Assembly (NCBI GenBank): GCA_963802415.1
Contig: CAWDIH010000001.1
Coordinates: 806,001-870,000 of the forward strand
DNA length: 64,000 bases
Reading direction: 5' to 3'
From: DATAES01 sp963802415
GTDB lineage: Bacteria > Actinomycetota > Acidimicrobiia > Acidimicrobiales > JACDCH01
In this document: one piece after another, positions 17,683-26,903 of the stretch
Layout of the letters: every line of letters begins with the position of its first letter
How positions within the stretch are numbered: position 1 is the first letter of the stretch
Made by a program: the position numbers and the translations under genes
The notes under the pieces: generated by a model
Told to the model about the DNA's origin: nothing
The model's database searches: none
The model's input: the letters and a program-made list of their open reading frames with translations, nothing else

Positions 17683-18866
17683 ACCTGTGTCCGTCGTCGG
17701 ACTGCACGGCGGCGCGTGGTACGGCGCTGCTGCCGAAAAAGCGCTACGCGACGCCGACCTGCTGGTTGGCTCGGCGCGGCAGCACGACGACCTTGCAACT
17801 GCGGCACTGCCCGGGACGCCGGTCGAGCTGTGGGGCCGCATCGACGAACTCGCCGAGCTCTGCGACGAGCGCTCTGCTGAAGGAGCGCACGTGTGCGTGC
17901 TCGCGTCGGGCGATCCAGGTTTCTTCGGCATCGTGCGCGCGCTGGCCGCACGACTGGGTCGACAGCGGATCGCCGTGCACCCCGCGCCTTCGTCGATCAC
18001 GCTCGCGTTTCGCGCGCGTCGGGCTTCCGTGGGACGATGCGGTCATCGCGACGTGCCACGGCCGTCCGGTCGAACAGGCCGCCGAGTCCGTCGTGCGTCA
18101 TCACAAGGTCGCCGTGCTCGTCTCACGTGATTCGCCGGCTGAAGCCCTCGGCCGCGCCGTGCTCGGTGCGGGCTGCGCACCACGAGACGTGTGGGTATGC
18201 AGCCGGCTCTGTGAAGCGGGCGAATCGGTGACACAGACAGATCTCGCTGGGCTGGCCGCCGGCCGCTTCGATCCGTTGTCGGTTGTCGTGTTCGTCACTC
18301 CCGGGCAAGGCGTCGCGGCAACCGCGGCGACTGGTTGGGGCAGGGACGAGTCACTGTTCGCCCATCGCGCCGGCCTCGTCACGAAGGCCGAGGTGCGCGC
18401 CGTGGTACTCGGCAAGCTCGAGCTGCCGCCGCACGGCGTGGTCTGGGATGTTGGCGCCGGCAGTGGGAGTGTGGGGATCGAGGCGGCCCGACTCGTTCCG
18501 AGCCTGCGGGTGTTCGCGATCGAGCGCGACCGCGATGCCGCGGCGCAGATCGACGCCAACGCGATCGGCACTGCGGTCGTCGTGGTCAACGAAGTCGCAC
18601 CAGAAGCATTCGGCGATCTGCCAGATCCCGATCGGCTCTTCCTCGGCGGAGGCGGCATCGCCGTACTCGACGCCGCACTCGAGCGGCTGCGTCCCGGTGG
18701 GGTTGCCGTGGCGACGTACGCGACGCTCGGGGCCGCGACGGCAGCGGTCGAACGGTTGGGGGCGCTCGTGCAGTTGCAAGTCAACCGCGGCAGGCGGATC
18801 GGTGCGGATCGACAACTGCGGTTGCAGGCTGAGAACCCCGTGTTCATCGTGTGGGGGACGGGATGA
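17672..18866 (+). CDS. cobL: Precorrin-6Y C5,15-methyltransferase CobL (one frame break)
   Basis: A two-domain enzyme of about 397 residues. The N-terminal methylase domain (CbiE-like) has VVGLHGGAWYGAAAEKAL, LASGDPGFFGIVRALAARLG and HPAPSSITLAFAR. The C-terminal domain (CbiT-like) has GVVWDVGAGSGSVGIEAARL and FAIERDRDAAAQID, and does the second methylation with decarboxylation. The break is near 18010, where one extra base in a GCGC tract separates ITLAF from ARVGLPW. The third ATG of the local repeat is the start. Confidence 0.88.
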
Positions 18867-20516
18867 CGTCCGATCGCGTGCTGGCGGTTTCGATCACGTA
18901 CGCAGGAGCGGAGCGTGCCAATCGACTGCCGTACGAGCATGCGCACGGCGACCTCGCGAGGACCGTGCGCGAGAACTGGTCACGCGCCGATGGGCTCGTG
19001 TTGTTCTGCGCCACCGGGATCGCCGTCAGGGTCGTCGGCCCGCTCCTCCGCGACAAGAAGCACGACCCTGCGGTGGTGTCTGTCGACGAAGCCGGGCGCT
19101 TCGCGATCGCGCTGTGCGGCGGCCATGCCAAGCGCGCCAACGATCTCGCACGTGACGTGGCAGCACTCATCGGCGCCGATGCCATCGTGACGACGGCGAC
19201 CGACGCGATGGAGGTGCCGGCACTCGACGAGTTGCCTGGATTCGTCGCCAGAGGCGACATCTCGGGCGTGACGCGCGTATGGCTCGACGGGAAGCCGCCG
19301 CTGGTGGAGCGCACACTCGAATGGCCGGTGCCGTTCGCGGGGGGCGATGGTCCCGCTCGTGTGCTCGTGACCGACGAAGCGGTCGCCCCTGATCGCGATC
19401 TGGTGGTCCTGCATCCGCCGTCGCTCGTCGTCGGGGTCGGCGCGTCGACGGACGCATCGCGGATCGCGGCATCGGCGCTGCTCGACGAGGCGCTTGCGGA
19501 CAGCGGCTTGGCGATGCATGCGCTTGCCTGCGTCGCGACCATCGACCGTCGAGCGGCTGACGCCGCTGTCACCGCGCTCGGCCTGCCAGTACGCGCCTTC
19601 GACGCTTCGATCTTGGCCAGCGTCGACGTGCCCAACCCCAGTGCGGTCGTGGAAGCCGAGGTCGGCACGCCGAGCGTCGCTGAAGCTGCTGCGCTCGCCG
19701 CCGCAGGAACCGGCGGGGAGCTTGTCGTCACCAAGCGCAAGGCTGCGACCGTCACCATCGCGATCGCCCGGCGAGCGCAACCCGAGGGCTCGATACAGGT
19801 GGTCGGGCTCGGACCGGGACATTCCCGTCATCGCACCACTGCCGCGGTCGCCGCGATCCGCCATGCCGACGTCGTGATCGGTTACGAGCGATACGTCGAC
19901 CAGTGTGCTGATCTGCTGCGGGCAACGCAGCACGTGGTCCGGTATCCCATCGGTGCCGAGGCCGATCGGTGCCGCGACGCGCTGAGCCGTGCCGCGGCCG
20001 GGGCCCGCGTCGCGCTCGGTGTGCTCGGGCGATCCGGGCGTGTTCGCGATGGCGGGACTGGTCCACGAGCTCGCGGCGGCCAGCGGGTCGCCGCCGATCG
20101 ACGTGGTACCCGGCATCACAGCCGCGTCGGCCGCCGCCGCGTTGCTGGGAGCGCCGCTCGCGCACGACCACGCCTTCCTCAGTCTGTCGGATCTTCTGAC
20201 ACCGTGGTCCCTCATCGAGCAACGGCTGCGCGCCATCGCTGCCACCGATCTCGCCGTGGCCTTGTACAACCCGAGATCGACTCGACGTACGTGGCAGCTG
20301 GAAAGGGCGCGCTCGATCCTTCTGGAGTCGAGGTCTCCGTCCACTTCCGTGGGCGTCGTGACGGACGCCGCCGGGCCCGACGAGCACGTGCTCGTCACCA
20401 CGCTGGAAGCGCTCGACTGTGGTGCGATCGGCATGCTGTCGATCGTTGTCGTCGGGACGTCGTCGAGTTTCGTGACGAACGGACGGATCGTCACGCCGCG
20501 GGGCTACGCGCTGTGA
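18863..20516 (+). CDS. cbiG/cobJ: CbiG–CobJ fusion (one frame break)
   Basis: The N-terminal half (to about residue 305) is CbiG-like: VLFCATGIAVRVVGPLLRDK, VVSVDEAGRFAIALCGGH, LVVGVGASTDASR and KRKAATVTIAIARR. It should open the delta-lactone and release acetaldehyde in the cobalt-early route. The C-terminal half is precorrin-3B C17-methyltransferase: IQVVGLGPGHSRHRTTAA, VIGYERYVDQC, CSGDPGVFAMAGLVHE, VPGITAASAAAALLGAPL and VALYNPRSTRR. The break near 20030 is one extra G before GTGTGCTCGGG. The ATG overlaps the cobL stop. Fusions of this pair are known in other actinobacteria. Confidence 0.88.
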
Positions 20517-21118
20517 CCTCGATCGAGCGGCACCCGATCGAAGTCGAGAGCTACCGGATCATGTACGGACGAGTCGACTTCTCGATGTGGCCCCCGGGAC
20601 AATGTGAGGTCGTCGCGCGCATGGTCCACGCGACGGCAGACGAGAGCTTCGCGACGTCCACGCGAATCGGCGCTCGCGCTCTGCCTGCGGCACTCGACGC
20701 GCTTGACGGCGGCGCGCCGATCGTCGTCGATTCGGTGATGCTCGCAGCGGGCGCACGCGGTCTCGACACCACGTGTCTGCTCGACGAGATCGCAACCGCT
20801 CCGCGCGGCTCAACCCGCAGTGCAGCCGCGGTCGCTCTCGCGGCGGAGCGTCATCCTGTCGGCGCCATGTGGGTCGTCGGCAATGCGCCGACGGCGCTCG
20901 CCGAACTTCTGGCCTTGCATCAACGAGGTGACATCGTTCCGGCCGCCGTGATCGGACTCCCCGTCGGCTTTGTCGGCGCCGCAGATACGAAGGCCGCCCT
21001 CTGGGCCGGACCGCTGGCGTCCATCTCGATCACCAACGTCGGTGAGCGCGGCGGCAGCGCCGTCGCCGCCGCCGTGCTCAACGCCCTGTCCCGCCTTCGC
21101 GAAGGAGGCCCATGTTGA
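20513..21118 (+). CDS. cobH: Precorrin-8X methylmutase CobH
   Basis: A 201-residue enzyme moving the C11 methyl to C12 to form hydrogenobyrinate. Conserved HPIEVESYRIM near the N-terminus and the catalytic-histidine segment VVARMVHATADESFA (H39) are present, along with APIVVDSVMLAAGA, VGNAPTALAELLAL and a C-terminal GLPVGFVGAADTKAAL. The GTG at 20513 overlaps the cobJ stop (GTGA). It is intact. Confidence 0.92.
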   Translation: MTSIERHPIEVESYRIMYGRVDFSMWPPGQCEVVARMVHATADESFATSTRIGARALPAALDALDGGAPIVVDSVMLAAGARGLDTTCLLDEIATAPRGSTRSAAAVALAAERHPVGAMWVVGNAPTALAELLALHQRGDIVPAAVIGLPVGFVGAADTKAALWAGPLASISITNVGERGGSAVAAAVLNALSRLREGGPC

Positions 21119-21996
21119 CCAATGGGTGTATTGACGGGCTGTTGCTCGTCGCCCACGGCTCGAACAGTCCGGCGGGTGTCGACGAAGCGCTCGCGCTCGG
21201 GGCGGCCGTTGCGTCGGCTCGTCCGGACCTGCACGTCGATCTCGGCTTTCTCGAGCTGGCCGATCCGCCGGCCGGGTCGGCGCTCGATCGGCTCGTGGAG
21301 CGTGGCTGCGCGCGGATCATCGTGCAGCCGCTGATGCTGCTCGCGGCCGGACACGGCAAGAGCGACGTGCCCGCGATCGTGCTCGAAGGGCGCGCCCGCC
21401 ATCCATCGGTGGAGTTGGTGTTCGGCTCCCCGCTCGGAGTCGTGCCCGAGCTCCTCGCGATCGCGCATCGCAACCTGCAGGCGGCCGGTGTGGCCGGTTC
21501 CCCCTTGCTGCTCGTGGCGCGCGGGACCTCTGAACCCGATGCCAACGCCGAGGCCTGCCGCGCCGCCCGCTTGCTGGCGGAGTGGGCGGGCGCGCCCGAT
21601 GTCCATGTCGGCTTCACCGGCGTCACCTGGCCCTCGGTGCCGGAGGCACTCGAGCGGATGGCGCGGCTCGGTCACCGGCGGATCGCGCTGTTCTTCTGGT
21701 TCCTCGCGACCGGAAAGCTCGTCGAGCGAGCGCGACGCGAGGTGCACGAGTTCGTCGAACGTACGGGCGTGGACGTCGTCGACGCCGGCTACTTCGGGCC
21801 CGAACGAGACCTCGTAGTCGTGATCGAGCAACGGTGGCGGGAGGCGCTGCACGGCGCGCATCGGACGAACTGCGACACGTGCAGCTACCGCGCTCCGTGG
21901 CCGGGTCGTGAAGACCGCGCCGGCCAACCACGAGGCGTCGGCCACTCACATCTCGCGGTCGACCACCGTGGCCACGGCTCCGCCCACGTGCACTGA
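21112..21996 (+). CDS. cbiX: Sirohydrochlorin cobaltochelatase CbiX with Cys/His tail
   Basis: A 294-residue class II chelatase made of two CbiX-type halves: DGLLLVAHGSNSPAGVDEAL, RIIVQPLMLLAAGHGKSDVP, LLLVARGTSEPDANAEA and RIALFFWFLATGKLVERA. The tail carries NCDTCSY (a CxxC pair) and ends with a histidine-rich stretch, HSHLAVDHRGHGSAHVH. Long CbiX proteins with such tails bind an iron-sulfur centre and cobalt. It would insert cobalt early, alongside the late chelatase CobN in this operon. It overlaps cobH by seven bases. Confidence 0.88.
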   Translation: MLTNGCIDGLLLVAHGSNSPAGVDEALALGAAVASARPDLHVDLGFLELADPPAGSALDRLVERGCARIIVQPLMLLAAGHGKSDVPAIVLEGRARHPSVELVFGSPLGVVPELLAIAHRNLQAAGVAGSPLLLVARGTSEPDANAEACRAARLLAEWAGAPDVHVGFTGVTWPSVPEALERMARLGHRRIALFFWFLATGKLVERARREVHEFVERTGVDVVDAGYFGPERDLVVVIEQRWREALHGAHRTNCDTCSYRAPWPGREDRAGQPRGVGHSHLAVDHRGHGSAHVH

Positions 21997-23365
21997 TGCT
22001 GGGCGCCCGCATCGTCGTTGCCGGAGTTTCATCGGGCGTCGGGAAGACGACGGTCGCAACGGGGCTGCTCGCCGCGCTTGCAGCCCGCGGCACCGCGTCG
22101 CGGCGGCCAAGGTCGGTCCCGACTTCATCGATCCGGGCTACCACGCCGTCGCGTGCGGACGGCCGGCGCGCAACCTCGACCCTTGGCTGTGCGGAACCGA
22201 CGCAATCGTCCCGCTCGCGTCACGCGCCGCGAACGGTGCGGACCTCCTCGTCGTCGAAGGCGTGATGGGCCTCTTCGACGGCGCCGTCGACGGCGAGCCT
22301 TCGTCCACGGCCGACGTGGCACGATTGCTCGACGCGCCGGTGCTGCTGGTGGTCGACGCGTCGGCGATGAGCTCGTCCGTTGCCGCGCTCGTACGCGGCT
22401 ACCGCGATCACGATCCGAGCGTGCGGATCGCGGGCGTGGTGTTGAACCGCGTCGCATCCGACCCGCACGAGCAGGTGCTGCGCGAAGCCATGGAGTCACT
22501 CGATCTGCCCGTGGTCGGTTGTCTGCGTCGCGACGAGGTGTTCATCTGGCGTGATCGCCATCTCGGCCTCGTGCCCGTCACCGAGCATCCCGCGGCGGTT
22601 AGGACGTCGCTCGGACAGCTGGCGAACGCCGTCGTCGAAGGCTTCGATCTCGAGCTCGTCGAGGCGATTGCTCGCACGGCACCGACGATGGCTGCGCCGC
22701 CGGTCCCGTTGCCCGGATTCGTCGGCGCCTGTCGCATCGCGGTCGCCTCAGGGTCGGCGTTCACGTTCTCGTACACAGACAACGTCGAGGCGCTCGAAGC
22801 TGCGGGAGCGGAGATCGTTCCGTTCGACCCGCTCCGTGATCAGTGCTTGCCTCCGTTCGTCGACGGCCTGATGATCGGTGGTGGCTTTCCCGAGGTCTAC
22901 GGCGAGGAGCTTGCCGCCAACGTGCCCCTCATGACGGAGGCGTCGGAGCGCATGGCGCAAGGCCTGCCGACGTGGGCCGAATGCGGCGGATTGCTGTGGC
23001 TCTCGACGGAGCTCGACGGCCGTCGGATGGTCGGCGCGATCCCGTCACGGGCGACGCTAGGGAGCCGCGTGGTCCTGGGCTACCGGCACGGCCGTACGAC
23101 CGTCGACAGCCCGATCGGGCCGGCAGGCACGGCCCTGCGCGGCCACGAGTTCCACTACTCGGTGTGCGAGCCCGCTGGCGACGCCGTCGAGCTGTCGAGC
23201 CGGTTCGGTCGACGTACGGATGGCTTTGCGACGCCGACCCAGCTGGCGACCTACCTGCACCACCACGCGGGTGGCGATCCAGGCCTCGTCGCTGCGTTCG
23301 TCCGAGCCTGCTGCGGTGGCAGCGACGTTCTCCCGACCCCGCTCCGAGAGAGGACCGATGCCTGA
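21996..23365 (+). CDS. cobB: Cobyrinic acid a,c-diamide synthase CobB (one frame break)
   Basis: A glutamine-dependent amidase for the a and c side chains. Seen are ARIVVAGVSSGVGKTTVATG (P-loop), KVGPDFIDPGYHAVACGRPA, NLDPWLCG, VEGVMGLFDGAVDG, then the glutaminase part DGLMIGGGFPEVYGEELA and the nucleophile in WAECGGLLWLS. The break near 22095 is one missing C in GGC(C)ACC; restoring it reads ARGHRVAAAKVGPDF. The start ATG overlaps the cbiX stop. The product is about 456 residues, the usual length. Confidence 0.9.
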
Positions 23366-23935
23366 GCGAGACGCCGACGACATCCCTACCGACGATCCCC
23401 GTCCCGACACGTTGCAACGGGTGCCGTCGCTCGTGCTCGTCAACACCGGCCCGGGCAAGGGAAAGACCTCCGCCGCGATCGGCGTCGTCGTCCGCGCCGT
23501 TGCGCGCGGCTGGAACGTCGCGGTCGTGCAATTCCTCAAGTCGGGCTCGTGGCGCACAGGTGAAGAGAAGGTCTGCAAGCAACTCGGCGTCGACTGGTGG
23601 GCCATGGGCGAGGGCTTCACCTGGGACTCGGAGGACCTGACACAGGATCAAGCAGTGGCCGCCGGCACGTGGCGCGCGCCAAAGCATTGATCGAAACCGG
23701 CGACCATCAACTCGTCGTGCTGGACGAGGTGACGTACCCCGTCAACTGGGGCTGGGTCGACATGGATGACGTCGTCGAGACCATTGTTCGACGACCAATG
23801 CATGTCAACATCGTGTGTACCGGGCGCAATGCCGCCGCGTCCTTGATCGATGTCGCCGACACCGTCTCGGAGGTGGCGGAGGTCAAGCACGCGTACAAGG
23901 CCGGCATCCACGCGAAGAAGGGCATCGACTACTGA
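23358..23935 (+). CDS. cobO: Cob(I)yrinic acid a,c-diamide adenosyltransferase CobO (one frame break)
   Basis: The ATP:corrinoid adenosyltransferase of the CobA/CobO type. The N-terminal P-loop TGPGKGKTSAAIGVVVRA, then VVQFLKSGSWRTGEEKV and DWWAMGEGFTWDSED, and after the break HQLVVLDEVTYPVNWGWVD and HVNIVCTGRNA are diagnostic. The frame changes near 23672, where GTGG should be GTGGG to read GTWARAKALIETGDH. It overlaps cobB by eight bases and is the last recognisable cobalamin gene of the operon. No cobA, cobG, cobD, cobU or cobS is seen here. Confidence 0.88.
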
Positions 23936-24444
23936 TGCGACTACCTGAACTGTTGATCGAGTTGTACGACCGCATCCCGCCGCTCGTGTACGGCGTCGCC
24001 GACGGACTCGACGCCGCAGACCTGCAGTGGCGTCCCTCACCCGAGGCGAACTCGATCGCCTGGTTGCTCTGGCACCTGATCAGAGTGCAGGACCACCACA
24101 TCTCCGAGGTACGCGAGGCGCCACAGGTGTGGACGACCGGCGACCGGTCGAGTCGTTTCCATCTCGAACCGGACCCGCGCAACACCGGCTATGGCCACTC
24201 GGCCGACGACGTGGCCACGGTCCGCCCCGACGGGCCGGAGGCGCTCACCTCCTACTGCGACGCCGTGGCGTCCCAGACCCGCATCTTTCTGGCCGGCCTC
24301 GACGAGCCAGCCCTCGATCGCGTGGTCGACGAGCGCTGGGATCCGCCGGTAACGCTCGGTGTCCGCCTCATCAGCGTGGCCGAAGACGACATCCAGCACG
24401 CCGGCCAAGCCGCGTACGTGCGGGGACTGCTGCGCCGCAGGTAG
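23935..24444 (+). CDS. DinB-family protein
   Basis: A 169-residue four-helix-bundle protein of the DinB/DUF664 superfamily. SIAWLLWHLIRVQDHHISEV gives metal-binding histidines, and the C-terminal VAEDDIQHAGQAAYVRGLL carries the third one. Members in actinobacteria include mycothiol- or thiol-dependent transferases; the substrate here is unknown. Its ATG overlaps the cobO stop (TGATG), so it is co-transcribed with the cobalamin operon although a role in that pathway is not known. Confidence 0.8.
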   Translation: MRLPELLIELYDRIPPLVYGVADGLDAADLQWRPSPEANSIAWLLWHLIRVQDHHISEVREAPQVWTTGDRSSRFHLEPDPRNTGYGHSADDVATVRPDGPEALTSYCDAVASQTRIFLAGLDEPALDRVVDERWDPPVTLGVRLISVAEDDIQHAGQAAYVRGLLRRR

Positions 24445-24483
24445 GGCCTCTCGCCCAGAAGGAACGCCGAAGGTCCAGCCCAA

Positions 24484-24536
24484 CTGGCGTGCGTTGCCCT
24501 CATCCCGTGTGGCTTACGCACGCCAGAAGCGGGAGG
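24484..24536. terminator. Perfect 11-bp stem between convergent genes
   Basis: CTGGCGTGCGT (24484-24494) and ACGCACGCCAG (24526-24536) are perfect inverted arms around a 21-base loop. The hairpin sits between the DinB-like stop (24444) and the stop of the minus-strand membrane protein (24546), as expected of a bidirectional terminator closing the cobalamin operon. Confidence 0.6.
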
Positions 24537-24545
24537 GGGCGAAGG

Positions 24546-25756
24546 TCAGAGACCGCCGCCGGGCGAGCCGTGCACGTGGTCGCAGTTGGTGACCTGGCCG
24601 GGGAGGACCTGTCCGGCACCGACACCCTCGAGCGCGGCGAACGGGCCGCACGGCTGCTTGGTGAGCCACACGTGGATCATCGGCACCGGCTCGAGCTTGA
24701 CCGTCGGCGGCCGGCAGTTGCCGCTGCCGTTTGTCAGCCCCGCGACGTGCGGCGCGACAGGATCGTTGGTGAAGCAGAGATTGTCGTGGATGTGCCACTG
24801 GGTGAGCGCGCCCCCGACATCGGGGACCTTGTCGAGGGTCGAGCCGGGCGGGAGCATGAACATCGCCGACTCGAGGACACGATGACCGCTGCGCACGTTG
24901 TACACGAGCGACTCGGGATAGTCGGGGTCGAGGATGTGGTCGTCGTTGATGTAGTTCCAGTTGACCAAGTGCTCGAAGCCCGTGACGCCGTCACCGATGG
25001 ACTTGAAACCGGCGGCTTCCGCCTTCGCCGAATCGGCCCACTGCGGAAGCCGGATCAGCGTGATGGCCACGAGGTTCTCGGCTCGCGCCTGCTGCTCGGG
25101 TGTCACGCCCGGCACACCGCCGAGATCGATCGGCAGGTTCGGGTCGTACGGATGTGTCGGCACTGCAGCGGATGCGGTCACCACCTGCGCCGTGCCGTTC
25201 GCCCCGACCACGATCGCCTGCCCCGGTGAGCCGTGGCTGTGGACATGGTTGCCGGCTTCCACCATGCCCGGAAGAGCCAGCGCCACGAGCACGGCGGCGG
25301 TCCCGGTGGCGAGCACCGGACAGCGGCTTCAGCGAACGGAACGAGAACGCGACCTTGGCCGCGGCGATCGTGGTGACGAGCGCCAGCGCGGCACACAACG
25401 TGTCGGCGAACTGGGGCGACTCCTTGTCACCGAGGCCGTCGATGAACGGCAGGCCGCGCATCTTTGCTGCGACCCAACTGATGAACAGGACGCCACTCAA
25501 CGCTGCACCGAGAAGACGCGATGCGCCGCGTCGGGCGAATCAGCGCCAGCACGCCCCAGCCGACCTGCACGAGTGCAACCACGGCGAAGGTCTTCGCGGT
25601 CTGCGGATGCTCGGCATGGGCGCCGATGGCGCCGGCATGGATGGCGCCGGCGCTGATCGATGCCGCGCCGGCGATCAGCAACGGCCGGGCGACCCTTTGC
25701 AAGGTGTCGGTCAACGGCGCGGCGATATCCCGAAGAGGAAGTTCAACGGTCGTCAC
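24546..25756 (-). CDS. Membrane protein with exported His/Cys-rich domain, function unknown (two frame breaks)
   Basis: The N-terminal part has several hydrophobic segments (one in FAVVALVQVGWGVLALI, then ALSGVLFISWVA and TLCAALALVTTIAAAKVAF), followed by a last one ending near LALPGMVEAGNHVHSHG. A roughly 200-residue exported domain then shows GFEHLVNWNYINDDHILDP, SGHRVLESAMFMLPPGS, LTQWHIHDNLCF, MIHVWLTKQPCGPF and a C-terminal NCDHVHG. The His and Cys content suggests metal binding. The frame changes near 25503 and 25316. GTG 25756 has a GAGGAG ribosome site. No family name can be given. Confidence 0.7.
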
Positions 25757-25767
25757 AGGGGCTCCTC

Positions 25768-25780
25768 GCACTCTGAGTGC
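25768..25780. promoter_or_regulatory. 13-bp palindrome upstream of the exported His/Cys protein
   Basis: GCACTCTGAGTGC is a perfect palindrome around a central T, lying 12 bases upstream of the GTG start at 25756 and next to the ribosome site. It looks like an operator for a dimeric repressor; the regulator is not identified. Confidence 0.4.
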
Positions 25781-25828
25781 ACAAAGAGTACGCCGCGACA
25801 GCCGGCGGGGGAATGGCGGCGACCTTGC

Positions 25829-26299
25829 TCAATCGTGAATTTGTTGCGCAAGGTACTGCGCTTCGCCGACCTGCGCGATGAGCCCGAGTTGGGTCTCGAG
25901 CCAGTCAGCGTGCTCTTCTTCACCCTCGAGCACGTCGTCGAGCAGTTCCCGTGATCCGTTGTCGGCGGCGTCGACGCATTGCTGGATGCCGCGGTTCAAG
26001 CGGTCGATCGCCTCGCGCTCGAGATCGAGGGCGAGCCGAAGCTTCTCCTCGACGGTCTCGCCGACCCGGACCTGTCCGAGCCGTTGCAGATTCGGCACGC
26101 CCACGAGGTAGAGAACGCGCTCGATGAGGTGCTCGGCATCTTTCATCTCGTCGACCGACTCGTCGTAGAACCGCTTCGCCAGCCGTTCGTAGCCCCAGTT
26201 CGCGTACATCTTCGAGTCGACGAAGTACTGGTTGATCGCCGTCAGCTCTGCGGTCAGGACCTCGTTGAGGAGTTCGATGATCGTCGCATCACCCTGCAC
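25829..26299 (-). CDS. bfr: Bacterioferritin
   Basis: A 156-residue ferritin-like protein. The ferroxidase ligands are visible: E18 in NEVLTAELTAINQYF, E51 and H54 in VDEMKDAEHLIERVL, and E/H in EGEEEHADWLETQLGLI. M52 is the expected haem-ligand methionine. It stores iron in 24-mers. The gene is intact and sits just downstream of the bacterioferritin-associated ferredoxin gene, so the pair can load and release iron. Confidence 0.93.
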   Translation of the reverse strand: MQGDATIIELLNEVLTAELTAINQYFVDSKMYANWGYERLAKRFYDESVDEMKDAEHLIERVLYLVGVPNLQRLGQVRVGETVEEKLRLALDLEREAIDRLNRGIQQCVDAADNGSRELLDDVLEGEEEHADWLETQLGLIAQVGEAQYLAQQIHD

Positions 26300-26340
26300 G
26301 GACCGAAGTTATCCGCCGACGTCGTGTGGAGCCGGGACGA

Positions 26341-26538
26341 TCAGCTCGCGAGCGGCAACGGCGCGCTTCGCACCTCGAGACGGATGTCCTGGCACAGGCG
26401 CCGGATCTCGTCGAGGCACGAGCCACAACGCGTTCCGGCCCCGCATCGATCGCTGACCTCGTCGGCGTCCAGGGCACCGAGTTCGATCTCCACGCGAATC
26501 GTGCTGTCGCTCACGGCTCGGCAGTGGCACACGTACAT
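26341..26538 (-). CDS. bfd: Bacterioferritin-associated ferredoxin
   Basis: A 65-residue [2Fe-2S] protein with the Bfd cysteines: MYVCHCRAVSD at the start and DRCGAGTRCGSCLDEI further on. It delivers electrons to bacterioferritin to mobilise stored iron. The ATG at 26538 overlaps the stop of the small upstream gene (ATGA), and bfr follows 41 bp later. The extra frame upstream of the ATG belongs to another gene. Confidence 0.88.
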   Translation of the reverse strand: MYVCHCRAVSDSTIRVEIELGALDADEVSDRCGAGTRCGSCLDEIRRLCQDIRLEVRSAPLPLAS

Positions 26539-26723
26539 CAGGCCGCGGTCTCCGCGGTTCGGGCCGTGGAGCGGCGGACGACCACCGGGTAGTGCTCCGC
26601 GAGCTCGAGCCCTTGGCTCACACTGACGGCGCACTCGGCGGGGATGCGGTGGCCGACGCCGATGGCGGTCGCCGTGACGTCCTCGCCGGACAGCTCGAAG
26701 CGGACGAAGCAGACGCGCCGCAT
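26538..26723 (-). CDS. Small protein coupled to bfd, function unknown
   Basis: A 61-residue reading frame starting at an ATG (26723) with RRVCFVRFELSGEDVTATAI, then GHRIPAECAVSVSQGLELAE and VVVRRS. The alternating pattern suggests a small beta-rich fold. Its stop overlaps the bfd start, so translation is coupled and an iron-related role is likely from context only. The frame is open a further 17 codons upstream. Confidence 0.55.
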   Translation of the reverse strand: MRRVCFVRFELSGEDVTATAIGVGHRIPAECAVSVSQGLELAEHYPVVVRRSTARTAETAA

Positions 26724-26780
26724 ACCCGCCACGGCCGGGCGGCCGGATCGCCGAAATGTAGGGAGCCCACGCACTTCTTG

Positions 26781-26795
26781 TAAGGTTGCCCGAAC
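26781..26795. promoter_or_regulatory. DtxR/IdeR-like iron box candidate
   Basis: TAAGGTTGCCCGAAC resembles the actinobacterial iron-repressor consensus (TTAGGTTAGCCTAAC) with a few mismatches. It lies about 58 bp upstream of the bfd operon start at 26723, in the gap between divergent iron genes. Binding is inferred. Confidence 0.35.
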
Positions 26796-26841
26796 ACCCG
26801 CCCACTCGTCAAGGCCCCCGACGGTCCTTTCCTGACTCGAC

Positions 26842-26871
26842 TTGACACCTGATGTTAGGCATGCTTTCTAT
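26842..26871 (+). promoter_or_regulatory. Promoter of the iron-uptake operon
   Basis: A consensus -35 box TTGACA (26842-26847) is followed after 18 bases by TTCTAT as a possible -10. The spacer contains TTAGGCATGCTTT, half of a DtxR-like box. The start codon of the lipoprotein gene is at 26904. An AT-rich stretch is otherwise rare in this window. Confidence 0.5.
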
Positions 26872-26903
26872 AGCCAGCCAACCATCACGGGAGGAGCGGG
26901 ATC

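Noticed and set aside
7746..23935. Cobalamin operon as a cluster of pseudogenes
   Set aside because: Each break is a single-base frame change with intact motifs on both sides and no added stops; similar breaks occur outside the operon.
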